Shown: in pieces, positions 54,038 to 64,000 of the stretch
Numbering within the stretch: the first letter of the stretch is position 1
How the letters are laid out: the number at the start of each line of letters is the position of its first letter
Source of the DNA: Coemansia sp. RSA 1200
Lineage: Eukaryota; Kickxellomycota; Kickxellomycetes; Kickxellales; Kickxellaceae
Direction: 5' to 3'
DNA length: 64,000 nt
NCBI GenBank assembly: GCA_027578915.1
Contig: JANBTT010000011.1
Coordinates: 124,001 to 188,000, forward strand
Program-made: the position numbers and the translations under genes
Notes under the pieces: model-generated
What the model saw: only the letters and a program-made list of their open reading frames with translations
Databases searched by the model: none
Told to the model about the DNA's origin: nothing

Positions 54038-56197
54038 CTAGAACCAGCTGTTCTTCGAGTCGCTCTCCAGCGTCGGCGGCATGGGTGGCGGGCCGTAGTT
54101 CTGGTAGCCACGCGAGGCAGCGGGCGGCTGGCGAGGAGCGTGTGAGGTGGAGGCAGGCTGGCGATGGTCGCGGTCGCCACGGCCGTAGGAGGAACGGAAG
54201 CCGCCGCTCGAGCCGCCGTATCCGCCGCGTCCGCCTCCGTAGCTACTACCGCCACCGTATCCACCGCGACCACGTGAGCGTCCGCCATAGGCGCTGCCTT
54301 CGCGCATGATGGACGAGACCCACGAGGGAATGTCCTGCTTGGACTCCTCAAGCAGCTCAACCAGCTCGCGCACGATGTTGCGGTTGCCGCGGTTGAAGAA
54401 GCTGGTGGCAACGCCGGTGTTTCCGGCGCGACCAGTGCGGCCGACGCGGTGCACGTACTCGTCAATGTCGGACGGCAGATCGTAGTTGACCACGTGACTG
54501 ACGTTTGGAATGTCGAGGCCACGCGCGGCAACGGCAGTGGCCACCAGAATAGGCGTGCGGCCGGTGCGGAAGTCCTCCAGTGCGCGCTCGCGCTCACGCT
54601 GCGTGCGGTCGCCGTGGATGGCCGACGCCGGGATGTGGTAGTCGTACAGGTTGTTGCTCAGCTTGTCGGCCATGCGCTTGGTCTCGACAAACACCAGCGT
54701 CAGGCAGCCGGCTTCAGCGGCCGACAGAATATCAAGAAGTGCAGACAGCTTGTCCTCGTCTTCCACGTACTCGACCTTCTGCTGGATGTTCTCGCTGGTG
54801 GATCCGACACGTCCCACCGACAGGAAGATGTAGTCCTTGAGGAAGTCGCGCGCGAGGATCTGAATGTTGCGCGGGAAGGTGGCTGAGAACATCAGCGTGT
54901 TGCGGTCCTGCGTGCCAGGCATGTCCTCCTTCTCGACGATCCTGCGGATCTGGGGCTCAAATCCCATGTCCAGCATGCGGTCGGCTTCGTCCAGAACCAG
55001 GTAGCGGATGTTCTGCAGACTGATGCGCTCGCGCTCAATCATATCAACAAGCCGTCCTGGCGTGGCAACAAGCAGGTCGCATCCGCGCTCGATCTGGCGG
55101 ATCTGGGTCCCCATGTCGGCGCCGCCGTACACCACCGCCGGACGCACCCACGAGCGGTAGCAGAACTTGCACGCCTCGTCGTAGATCTGCGACGTCAGCT
55201 CGCGCGTCGGCGACAGAATCAGTGCCACCGGATAGCCCTTGCGCGTGCGGTAACCGCGTCCAGCGCTGGCCGGGATCTCCGACGGCCCCGTGCGGAAGAG
55301 ATCGTCCAGGATCGGAAACAGGAAGCCGCCGGTCTTACCCGATCCGGTCTGCGCCGACACCATCATGTCACGCCCCGCCCGTCCGAAGCTGATGGAACGC
55401 TTCTGCACCGGCGTAGGCACCGTGTATCCCGAGAGCTTGATGTTCTCAAACAGAAGCGGCTCCAGCTCCGCCTCCTCAAAGTTGGTGATCGGCTCAGGCA
55501 CATCCTTGCCCGACGCATCCACAGGAATGTCGTCGTACTTTTCAAAGTTGATGCCGGTCTGCATGCGCTCGGCGCCGTTGGTAGTCTTGTACAGCTCGTT
55601 CTCAATGCGCTGGCTGTTCTGTCCGTAGATATGCTTGCCGTTGGCCCACATTCCCTGCGTGCCTACGCGTGGCCCACGCCGCCCGTCCCACGTTGGCGTG
55701 CGTCCCATTGGATCGCTGCGTCCAGCCCAGCCCTGTCCGCGCCCTGCCTGCCGGAAGTCCCCGCGCCCGTCGTCGGGCTGCGTCTGCACACGCGCCGTCG
55801 CCGGTGTCTCCGGACGCTCTGACGACCGGCTTCGGTCGCGCGCCGGGATGTTGCCCGACCACGACGAAGTGCGCTCCAGCTCCTTGTTCGGCTTTCCGCG
55901 GAGATGCGGCGGCACGTAGCGCGCCTTGCCCCTCCCGTTGCGAGCCCCTTCCGCATGGCGTGGCTCCTCTCCGGCGTCCTTCACCCTCAGTCCAGCTACA
56001 ATTTCCTTTACACATTTCAAGGCATCTTTCACATATTAGATACTGCTTGTCCTATGCCTGTACCGGCCTTCGGCGTCTCCCTCAGTCTGCCAACGCCCGA
56101 CCGGACGCCGCATGTGTGTCTACTTACCAAATTGCTGATCTAAGCTAGCAGAGGCATTCTTTTTGTTGTTGTTGTTCGTGGTGGTGCTATCTGCCAT
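54038..56197 (-). CDS. DED1: DEAD-box RNA helicase, Ded1/DDX3 type
   Basis: Two exons: 56197-56128 (23 codons plus one base, GTAAGT donor) and 55995-54038 (after TTGTAG), 675 aa. The join reads LDQQFAGLRVKDAG, the conserved N-terminal start, followed by RYVPPHLRGK. Helicase motifs in order are SAQTGSGKTGGF (I), PTRELTSQ (Ia), TPGRLVD (Ib), VLDEADRMLDMGF (II), FSATFP (III), ARGLDIPNVSHV (V) and HRVGRTGRAGN (VI). The C-terminus is Arg/Gly/Tyr-rich with GYGG repeats and ends in NSWF, the eIF4G-facing tail seen in this family. Ded1 unwinds 5' leaders and supports translation start. The short first exon carries an Asn run. Confidence 0.96.
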
Positions 56198-56776
56198 ATT
56201 AATTGGGCTCCTGATGAACGAGAGTAAAATGGAGTGAAGAAAAAAAGGCTTTTACTTTTGGTCTGCAAAAGGCAAAGTTTTCGAGTCTTGTGTGTTGTGC
56301 AGCAAGTGTTCCTTGAGCGTAAATAAGACAATTACTAAATAAAATGAATGTGCAAGCACCTTTATTATATTGCGTGGTTAAGAAGAGGAAAGAAGAGGAA
56401 AGGAAAAGCTTGCGAAGGAGTGTGAGCATTAGGTGCTGCTTTTTTTCTCCTCGAGATTATGCAATGTGCTTGAAAAAGTATACGCCGTCCTTTTTTACTT
56501 GCTCTCGAAAATATTTTAGCTTTTTTTTCTTTCTTGTACCACTTGAAACGCCAGTCTCGCTAGTGCGTGTTTTAGTGTTGTTCGGTGGTGGCCAAATCCA
56601 CAGCCAACCGCTGCTGGCTGACTCCTGCTTTTTGTTGGGTGAAAATTTTTCTTTGGCCAATGGAAACGGCAGATTAGATTTCTGTGTTGTGATAAGCCTA
56701 ATCGTCCCTGTTCTGATCTGTGATCACCACCGTACTAATCAGGGTTGTTTGTTCTAGACGCCAGTGCGTCTGCGAG

Positions 56777-56949
56777 ATGCCTGCTGCCTCCGAAAATATG
56801 AAATATGAAACTGTTACCTTGCGAATAGGGGTAAGTTTGTATCTGGTGGATTTGTGTTCATTTGCTTGCGTCAGAAAAGAGACGCTAGGCTGGATGATGT
56901 TCAGAGGTTTTTGATGCAGACCACGTCCACTATCCCACACAAAATTTAA
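56777..56949 (+). CDS. Candidate 42-codon spliced micro-gene
   Basis: ATG at 56777 opens 18 codons (MPAASENMKYETVTLRIG) up to a strong GTAAGT donor. An acceptor at 56871-56874 restores frame for 24 more codons (KRDARLDDVQRFLMQTTSTI and so on) and a TAA. The implied intron is 44 nt, shorter than any other here. A second acceptor at 56916-56919 also keeps frame and gives an 89-nt intron and a 27-aa product. A TACTAAT-like branch motif and TTCTAG lie just upstream of the ATG (56733-56757), so an earlier exon is possible. I do not recognise the peptide. The charged, even composition is unlike the surrounding chance ORFs. Confidence 0.25.
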
Positions 56950-57410
56950 TGTAATATCAGCTAGAGATAGTGGCCATATCATCCAGAGCGTTGTATAGAG
57001 ATTTATTAATAGGATTGTTGCAAGCAAGTCATTTCATACCTTTGAGCATAACCCTCCCTCCATAACACGAAACGCATAATCAACAATACACTAACATAAT
57101 CCAATTTATACAAATTTCAGTACATGCTTCGCACTTTCTTATTTTGGAAGTGCGATTCTCTGGGCTGGACATGTGCGCACGCACAGAGCCTGTCGGTGCA
57201 TATTCCATACAAAAACATTGCTTCTTTCTAGCATTGTCCGACTGTGAGCCCCGGTAGCCGTGGGGGTTTGCTTATCGCAACGCCCTTGCTCTCTCTTATC
57301 TTTGGAGAGGGAGGGACCGTTCTCTGTTCTTGCTTGCTGTCGCTGCAATTCTCCGCCAGCGGCATTGGTGTTATTAATGCAACAGCGATGTCCGCATAAT
57401 TTCAAACACC

Positions 57411-57440
57411 CAGCAGCAGCAGCAGCAGCAGCAACAGCAA
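57411..57440. repeat. (CAG)n repeat, non-coding
   Basis: About eight CAG units with CAA interruptions, outside any supported gene. Confidence 0.8.
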
Positions 57441-58896
57441 AAGTAAACCAGTCCCGTGACTGCGAAAATAGAAACTAAGAAAACGGGAGCCAACTACTGG
57501 GCTTGTGCGTGCGGCCTTTGCTGACCTGCTAAATTAAGACACAAGTCGGAATTTTTCCTACCATGTGCTGCCTTCTGCTCTCAGCAACGTTCAGTAGATC
57601 TAAATCTGCTATGGCGCTGCTTATCTAGAGATAACGGAATGCTGCTGTTGCAATGACAGGGTGGGCTGGCGGTGGGACCTGTCATCCACTCACCACCGCC
57701 TTCTCTGGCTGTTTTCCAGCTGCCTGAGACTTACCTGTATCTTCTGCTATTCTGCGTTGCCACCGCCCAGCTTGTTGTGCACGCTGATTGCAAGGCCCCT
57801 GTGATTCGCTAGTCTTCCTTATCTTCAGCAAAGGAGGCCAGAAGATACCAAGTCACCTGCTGCTGGTCAGTAGCAGGCGAGTTTCCATTTTGGCACAACG
57901 GCAGGCGGCCAGAGCTTTTCCCTTCAAACGCGGCTGGCTGCTGTGCTTGCTATCTCAATACTGACAAAAAATTTCAAGAAAAACTCCCGCTATCTTACTG
58001 CCCATAGAAAAAAGGAACGGAGAGCAGACAGTCCGCCCGCCCTATCTTTTTTGTGCCAGCTGGCGGGTCAGCCACTCACTCTTTCCATTCGTCAGCCTGC
58101 CCATTATGTATTTTCTGTTGCTTGCTCATTTGGCTAGCTAAACATGATAGCTAATGAACAACACATACACGCGTCATGGGATAAAGCTGAAAATTGAGGC
58201 AAAGACGGGGAAAGGAAATACGCAATTGCTCCTGCTGTTATCGCTGCCATTTGCTGCCCAAAGTCAGCATCGTCCTGCAAAGTAAATGGAAGGGTATTCC
58301 TGGCCCTTATCATATCGGCCTTGCCCATTCCCTTCCACTCCCCTCCCCGCAGTCTCTGTTCGTGCACATTTTCGGGCCATTTACTTCTCTTCACATATTT
58401 CTGATTAGTGCGCACGGCATCTATTCCCGATAGCTTGTAGAATAGGCCTGGATAGCAGAATATAAATACAACGCCTGTTGGCCCTCCCACCTCTAGAACA
58501 TCCCGCTGTTTGTGATAGCACTCATACAAAAACCAGTATCCCTGTCTCTTCTTTCTTCTCATTATTTCTATCATCCATAAATACACTCCCACTTTTATTT
58601 CAGCTGTCTTTATTGCCAGCATCTCCTTTTGTTTGTTGTAGAATCCGGCTGGTTCAAGATTCATTATACACGTAAAGCCTGTTTCATTTTTGTTTTTTCC
58701 ATTTCACCGTCTCCTTGAGATTCAAGCGACGTACCTTCTGCCTTCTTCCATAGAGCCATTGTAACAAATACAATATTCTCTTCTATCCTCTTTATTTTCT
58801 ATTCTGTTCTGACTGCCTTACAAGAGAGACAGAGACAGAATCCCTGTATAACAAACCACGCACCTGGCACCGTTGCCTTTTCTGCTAAATCGCACA

Positions 58897-61710
58897 ATGC
58901 CGGGGAATAGCACCATCAGTCAAATGTATCCCTCGTCATCGCTCCAAAAGCTCCCTATACCAGAGCTGCATGACACAATCTCGCGCTTTGTCACTGTTGC
59001 GCGGCCGCTGTTCAGCGAGGCCGAATTCGAGAGCTGCATGGCCAAGCTCGATGATTTTGTTGCAAACGAAGGCCCTGTGCTGCAGGCCCGCCTCAAGGAA
59101 CGCGCCTCTACCCGCGAGAACTGGCTTGAGGAGTGGTGGAACGAATATGCCTATTTCTCTAACCGCGCCTCGGTGTGCTTCAACGTGAACTACTTCTTTG
59201 GGTTCCGCAGCACGCCCCAGCCACTCTCGCAAGCACGTCTTGCCGCATCGCTCATCGAGAGCTCAGTGCGTTTCAGAGACGATCTCGAGTCTGGTCGGCT
59301 TGAGCACGACAACCTCCGCGGCAAGGCCATGTGCATGCACCAGTACCAGTACGTGTTTGGAACCTGTCGCCATCCGGGCGCATCCATCGACTGGACAGAG
59401 GTGTATCCGCGCGCCGAGAGCAGCCATATCGCCGTAGCGCACAAGGGCCGCTTTTTCGTTCTGCGGGTCCCCGAGACCATGGGCGACCGTCAAAGCACTA
59501 TTGATTCAATTGAAAGGTAGGTCCAAAGCTGTGAATAGTATACCCTGCCTTATTGCAGGGATCCTCATGTATTGCTGCCTGTGTGACACGCACTGCCGGG
59601 GTGAGCCACGACAAAGTGAGTGAGTGCGCAATGTGTTTCTTTTTTTTTGCGGGCTTGGCCTGCGGCAGTCATTTCCAATTTTGGACTATAGTCAAGATGC
59701 TGCCACATGTGACTCGCCTCGGGAGATGATGTCTGACGTTGTGCCAGCCAACAATGAATGATAAGAAAAATGGGGGAGTCATTTTGCTGGTATACATTGA
59801 CATCACGCCACACAATGGTCGGGCTATCAGAATACCGGAATATTGATTGACGGCTATTGTTTCCTTATCGCCAGCTTTTGCGGTATTCGCGATTAAGCAG
59901 TGTCAATCATTTTCCTCTATGTGGATTAGTGCATGCCTGCCTGGTCGATCATATGTGTGCATATATTTCCTTCTTTTCCCACCCCCAAATTCCAAACACC
60001 TGGACCAGCTCTATCTTTTGCGGTAATCAAAAAATGGGGGAGGGGAGTGTTCCTTTTTTACTCCTTGAATTTGTCCGCCGTTTATCACTGGTGGGGATGT
60101 ATGGCTGTTTTCTTATCTACAAAACAACGCTTATCTCACAGGGCCACTATATTTACAAGAATTTTGAACCTTATCTGCACATCTTTTTTCTTCTTTGCGA
60201 TAGGCTTTTGCAGAAAATAATCGACAGCACAGAAAATCTCAGCCGCACAAGATCTATTGGCATACTCACTGCTGCTCTACGCGACGATTGGTTTGCTGCT
60301 CGTGAATGCCTGCTCCAGGTATCCGTCGATAACTCTGCGTCGCTGCGCGCACTCGAGTCTGCAGCCTTCCTTGTCAGCCTGGACACGACGTCGCCCACCA
60401 CGCACAAAGAGTTCTCGCTTGCCTGCCACTGCGGCGATGGCGTTGATCGGTTCTTTGACAAGAACTTCCAGATAATTGTGTTTGCCAACGGACGCTACGG
60501 GTTCAACGGCGAGCACTCGCTGACGGATGCCACGACAGATATGCGTCTGTGCAACACGATGGTTCGCGAGGCCGAGGCGCTTTCCCTCGAACATCCTCTT
60601 TTGCTGGGCGCTGTCGCCGCTGATGGATTTGGCGCTGAGGAACTCAAATTCAGCTACAGCACAGAGCTCATCAGCCACATCCGCAAGGCCATCGACTACT
60701 TTGACACAACGGTTGCGGCGCATGAGCTGTCGACGCTCACGTTTGACAGCTATGGCAAGGAGAATATCAAGAAGATGCAGGTTAGCCCCGATGCGTTTGT
60801 TCAGATGGCGATGCAGCTGGCGTACTACCGCAAATACCGCTATGTGCCCCCGACGTACGAGTCGGCGTCAACAAAGGCGTTCTCGCGCGGCCGCACCGAG
60901 ACGTCGCGCTCAGTGTCGCATCACAGCGTCGAGTGGTGCAAGGCAATGGTTGACAGCCCAGAGACAACGAGTCTGCAAACTAAGTCTGAGCTGCTAAGAC
61001 AGGCGATTGCACACCAATCCCAGTTCACAGCACAGTGCGCCAAGGGCAACGGCATAGACCGCCACATGCTTGGGCTCGAGTATGCGCTGTTGGCAGGCGA
61101 GGAGAAGCCGGCAATCTTCACTGATCCAGTCTTCACTGGATCGCGGCACTGGAAGCTCTCCACATCACAGATCAGCGACTCGATTCTCCACGCGTACGGA
61201 TGGGGCGAGGTTGTCGACGACGGCTTTGGCGTGGCATACCGCATTGAGAACGAGAGTCTTCACTTCAATGTTGTCAGCCAGCGCCTTGGATCAGCACGCC
61301 TCTGCCAGTACTTGTCGGATGCCCTGATGGACATGCGTTTCCTGCTCACCAACGCGCACAAGCAGCCGCACGAGATAATGGCTGAGGTTGATGCTGTTGC
61401 AAATGTGCTGACTTCCATCAAGCTTCTATCCTCGTCACCCAGACGCCCGCTCTCGGCGCAGTCTGAAGCCGCAGACGCCCACGCATCATCGCCGCACACG
61501 CCTGCATCCGAAGCTGACACAGCGGCCACTACCAGCACCCGGAAAAGCGGTACATTTCGCGGCTCCTTTTCCGCGGAAACTGAGTCTGCTGGCGCGATGG
61601 TGGACGAACTTGAGCGGCTGCCTTCCAACGAGGTGATCTGCGCTCTTGAGACTCGTCTGTCGCGCTTTGTGAAGGAGTCGCTCTACTGGGCGCTTCCCTC
61701 TACGAGCTAA
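58897..61710 (+). CDS. Carnitine O-acetyltransferase
   Basis: Exon 1 is 58897-59516 and exon 2 is 60204-61710. Phases match (AG then G gives Arg), giving 708 aa. The N-terminus SLQKLPIPELHDTISRFVTV is the family start with little ahead of it, so there is no clear mitochondrial presequence. The end (WALPSTS) has no peroxisomal SKL-type signal, and a cytosolic Yat-like enzyme is inferred. Motifs are YAYFSNRASVCFNVNYFFGF, NGEHSLTDAT with the catalytic His, GRTETSRSVS for carnitine binding and the LHAYGWGEVVDDGFGVAY box. It moves acetyl groups between CoA and carnitine, needed for growth on acetate, ethanol or fatty acids. The last ~90 residues are a Ser/Ala-rich extension with a final helix. The 687-nt intron is long for this genome. 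Confidence 0.93.
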
Positions 61711-62115
61711 ACTAAGCTAAGCGACCATGAGGCTAGAAAGATAGCAAGCAGTGTTCTTTTTGGCAACAAATAAATAAACACATAATATATTACATTAAAT
61801 CCTACTGCTGCAAGGTTGGTCTCTGACGACTGCGTGCTTTCTATTCTTCATCGGACCATGAAGTCTATAATGAATTTTTAGCCGATAAGAAGGATCAGCA
61901 GCCCCACAACACCCCGTGCTGTTGGCATACAGCCTATTATTCTGGTAAACCAAGGTGCACATATCATGCTCAGTGCGATTAGAAACATCCATCTCCTTTT
62001 TTCCCCTGATAAGTTGATTGTTGCTTTGGATATTTTCTTCATATTCACTCTTTCCGCTCTAGCTCCACTGCTGTCTACCTATAATCAACCTCGGCGCTGA
62101 AGGCGAGCCCATATC
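61711..62115. other. Intergenic region between the acetyltransferase and BCS1
   Basis: 405 bp between two plus-strand genes. It includes the acetyltransferase poly(A) region and a pyrimidine-rich leader for BCS1. Confidence 0.5.
61769..61778 (+). terminator. AATAAATAAA polyadenylation signal
   Basis: Overlapping AATAAA motifs about 60 nt after the acetyltransferase stop. Confidence 0.5.
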
Positions 62116-63459
62116 ATGGTTGATCTGGCATCCTTTCTAACGGACAACCCCTACTTCTCGGCTGGATTTGGGCTTATTGGCGTAGGCGCAGGGCTTGCAG
62201 TGCTGCGGCAGGGTGCCAGACGCGGCGCAGACCTGATGCAGCGGCAACTGCTTGTGTCGATGGAGATACCGAGCCATGACAAAAGCTACCAGTGGGTGCT
62301 TGGCTGGCTGAGCAAGCGAGGAACACGCACCCTCCCGGCCTCCGAGAGCAGGACAAGGATGCCGTGGATTCAGCGGCAGGTGGCCAAGGCTGTGTTGCCC
62401 AGACACCTCGCGGTGCAGACCAGCTACAAGCAGCACGACAACGGAAGTGTGTCGACGAACTTCACCATGGTCCCAGGACAGGGGAAGCACATATTCCTGT
62501 TCAATGGAGCGTTTATCCAGGTTGACCGCCAGCGCAACTCCAAAATGGTCGATATCCAGACTGCCGCGCCGTTTGAAACAGTGACATTGACCACGCTGAG
62601 CCGCGATCGCGCGGTATTTCCGCAGATCCTGGCCGAAGCGCGTGAACATGCTCTGTCGCAGAATGAAGGGCGAACGGTTCTGTACACCAGCTTTGGGCCG
62701 GAGTGGCGGCCTTTTGGCTTGCCTCGCAAGAAGCGGCTTCTGGACAGCGTGATTCTGGACAGCGGCGTGAGCGAAGGCATCGTTGCAGATGTGAAGGACT
62801 TTACCTCGAACGGTAAGTGGTACGACGACCGCGGGATCCCATATAGACGCGGATACCTGCTGTATGGGCCGCCAGGGAGTGGCAAGACGAGCTTTATCCA
62901 GGCACTGGCTGGGGAGCTAGGATACAACATCTGCATTCTCAACCTCAGCGAGCGAGGCCTCACAGACGATCGTCTCAACCACCTGCTTACTGTGGCGCCT
63001 GAGCGCAGCCTGGTTCTTCTGGAGGACATTGATGCTGCCTTCTCCCGTACGCGCCAGCACTCGGAGCATGCTGCGTACCAGCAGTCAATGGTGACATTCA
63101 GTGGGCTGCTCAATGCGCTAGACGGCGTGGCCTCGAGCGACGAGCGCATTATCTTTATGACTACTAACCACATCGAGCGGCTCGATCCGGCGCTGATCCG
63201 ACCCGGCCGCGTCGATGTCAAGGTGTTCCTGGGCAATGCTACAGCGTACCAAACACGCAGGATGTTTGAGCGCTTCTATGGTCCAGAGCATGCTGTTTCG
63301 GCAAAAGAGTTTTCTAAAAGACTGGAGGGACACGCTGTGAGCACTGCGCAGCTCCAGGGCCACTTTGTTGTGCACAAGAAAAGCGCCCAGATAGCTGTTA
63401 GCTGCGTCAACGAGCTTGTGGAGATGGTAGGCTCACATGCAAAGACGCCTAGTGCTTAG
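62116..63459 (+). CDS. BCS1: Mitochondrial AAA chaperone Bcs1
   Basis: Single exon, 447 aa, the usual length. A single membrane segment (SAGFGLIGVGAGLAVL, about residues 14-30) follows a short N-terminus and is followed by an Arg-rich internal targeting stretch, as in the family. The Bcs1-specific domain is residues about 45-215 (GQGKHIFLFNGAFIQVDR, LYTSFGPEWRPFGLPRKKR). The AAA domain has Walker A GPPGSGKT, Walker B SLVLLEDIDAAF, TTNHIERLDPALIRPGRVD (sensor and arginine finger). Bcs1 moves the folded Rieske protein across the inner membrane during complex III assembly. Confidence 0.96.
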   Translation: MVDLASFLTDNPYFSAGFGLIGVGAGLAVLRQGARRGADLMQRQLLVSMEIPSHDKSYQWVLGWLSKRGTRTLPASESRTRMPWIQRQVAKAVLPRHLAVQTSYKQHDNGSVSTNFTMVPGQGKHIFLFNGAFIQVDRQRNSKMVDIQTAAPFETVTLTTLSRDRAVFPQILAEAREHALSQNEGRTVLYTSFGPEWRPFGLPRKKRLLDSVILDSGVSEGIVADVKDFTSNGKWYDDRGIPYRRGYLLYGPPGSGKTSFIQALAGELGYNICILNLSERGLTDDRLNHLLTVAPERSLVLLEDIDAAFSRTRQHSEHAAYQQSMVTFSGLLNALDGVASSDERIIFMTTNHIERLDPALIRPGRVDVKVFLGNATAYQTRRMFERFYGPEHAVSAKEFSKRLEGHAVSTAQLQGHFVVHKKSAQIAVSCVNELVEMVGSHAKTPSA

Positions 63460-63822
63460 CATATGTTCGGGAGGCGTGTATCCACTGATGAGGAAATAAA
63501 TGCTGGATGCCAAATGCCGCTAATGCTATTTCTATCGCTATCTTTCAAATAGACCTTCTCCCTGCACCTTGCTACAGGCAGGCAGACAAGCTGAATGGAT
63601 TGCGTTGTATTTCTTACTGCTTCTGGCATTGCTTCTGGAGGTGCTGAAAGATTAAATTATTACGATAAACGGGTTTGGAAATAAACAGCTAGAGAACAGT
63701 AAGAAAAAAGGAGACAGTAGATGAGCGCGTTGGCGGCTGGATTAGGCAGCCGCCCTTTATAGCATTCCGCTACTGCCGTTACATTAGCATAAACACGGCA
63801 AACGATGCGCGGCGTCGTCTAG
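63460..63822. other. Convergent intergenic region
   Basis: 363 bp between the stops of BCS1 and the gene at the right edge. It has an AATAAA at 63495. No gene is seen. Confidence 0.5.
63495..63500 (+). terminator. AATAAA polyadenylation signal of BCS1
   Basis: AATAAA 36 nt after the BCS1 stop. Confidence 0.5.
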
Positions 63823-64000
63823 TTAGACATTTGCAGCGGCGGGGTCCTGCTGCTGCTGCTGCTTTGACTTGCGGTGGAATTTGTCTCCAACGACGCGCAT
63901 GTTGTCCAGCGACGAAAATCCGGTCTTGTACACAACCACAAAGGTGTTGTAGATGCATGCGAGCGAGGCAAAGAAGGCAAACCATCCGCCAGCCTTGATG
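63823..64000 (-). CDS. C-terminus of a membrane protein, possibly a GPR1/FUN34/YaaH acetate transporter
   Basis: The frame enters at the right edge and ends with TAA at 63825-63823. It shows 58 residues: a hydrophobic helix IKAGGWFAFFASLACIYNTF, a polar stretch, a basic segment FHRKSK and a poly-Gln run before DPAAANV. The GGW...A...Y spacing of the last helix resembles the final helix of the acetate/ammonium transporter family. Most of the protein is outside the window, so the family is tentative. If right, it would fit beside a carnitine acetyltransferase in acetate use, but that link is speculation. Confidence 0.5.
   Translation of the reverse strand, partial: IKAGGWFAFFASLACIYNTFVVVYKTGFSSLDNMRVVGDKFHRKSKQQQQQDPAAANV
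63847..63862. repeat. (CTG)n coding repeat
   Basis: Encodes a five-Gln run on the minus strand in the partial membrane protein. Confidence 0.75.

Larger units (their letters stand above)
56198..58896. other. 2.7 kb region with no secure gene
   Basis: This lies between the divergent DED1 and carnitine acetyltransferase genes. It contains a (CAG)n run at 57411-57440, a C/T-rich leader near 58690-58830, and one weak candidate for a small spliced gene (56777-56949). The minus-strand frame at 58134-58664 has no recognisable feature. Promoters, long leaders or non-coding RNA may fill it. Confidence 0.4.

Noticed and set aside
58134..58664. 176-codon minus-strand ORF upstream of the carnitine acetyltransferase
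   Set aside because: It overlaps the pyrimidine-rich leader, has mixed composition and no motif. I cannot support it.
1..64000. CRISPR, transposon, viral insert, rRNA or tRNA, secondary-metabolite core gene
   Set aside because: I searched by eye for spaced repeats, transposase or reverse-transcriptase motifs, box A/B tRNA patterns, and polyketide, peptide-synthetase or terpene-cyclase motifs and found none. A tool search could still find a tRNA I missed.

Overview
This is a stretch of fungal nuclear chromosome. The genes are spliced with short GT-AG introns, mostly 110-215 nt with a few of 340-700 nt. The gene set is that of a free-living fungus: URA3, ADE4, TPI1, IDH1, SEC27, DED1, a BEM3-like Rho-GAP, IMP1, IMP2, BCS1, an EXS/ERD1-like protein and GPI-anchored wall proteins. 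Genes are close together, mostly intact and read in the standard code. Many predicted proteins carry Ser/Thr-, Gln- or Asn-rich low-complexity tracts. Intron style and gene content suggest an early-diverging (zygomycete-grade, perhaps Kickxellomycotina-like) fungus. That placement is inference from general features, not from a search.

Layout. 0-10 kb: a lysine-rich gene tail, a stand-alone Cwh43 N-terminal domain protein, an MFSD1-like transporter, a low-complexity protein, an MDR-family reductase and IMP1. 10-25 kb: a GPI-anchored wall protein, a LIM protein, ADE4 divergent from TPI1, a WBP4-like spliceosomal zinc-finger protein, a Tda3-like FAD oxidoreductase, a TBC protein divergent from IMP2, and a KHDC4-like RNA-binding protein. 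25-33 kb: three MATE-family transporters in tandem on the minus strand. 33-49 kb: a GPI-anchored copper-only SOD, a small acidic protein, a very large PX-PH-RhoGAP protein, IDH1 and SEC27. 49-64 kb: a fourth MATE transporter, an ERD1-like protein, URA3, DED1, a 2.7 kb stretch with no secure gene, a carnitine acetyltransferase, BCS1 and the tail of a membrane protein at the right edge.

How the genes relate. Three genes serve the mitochondrial inner membrane: IMP1, IMP2 (both catalytic subunits of the inner membrane peptidase, about 13 kb apart) and BCS1. IDH1 and the carnitine acetyltransferase add to mitochondrial and acetyl-unit metabolism. The four MATE paralogues, the MDR reductase and the secreted SOD would fit detoxification and oxidative-stress defence, but nothing in the sequence shows co-regulation.

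I joined exons by hand for 12 genes, using donor and acceptor motifs, phase agreement and family continuity. All 15 introns in those models lie in the 5' half of their gene. I see no CRISPR array, transposase, reverse transcriptase, rRNA, convincing tRNA, or core biosynthetic enzyme of a secondary-metabolite cluster. The most interesting points are the MATE expansion, the IMP1/IMP2 linkage, the copper-only SOD, a TBC protein without a recognisable glutamine finger, and a probable GC-AG intron in IDH1.
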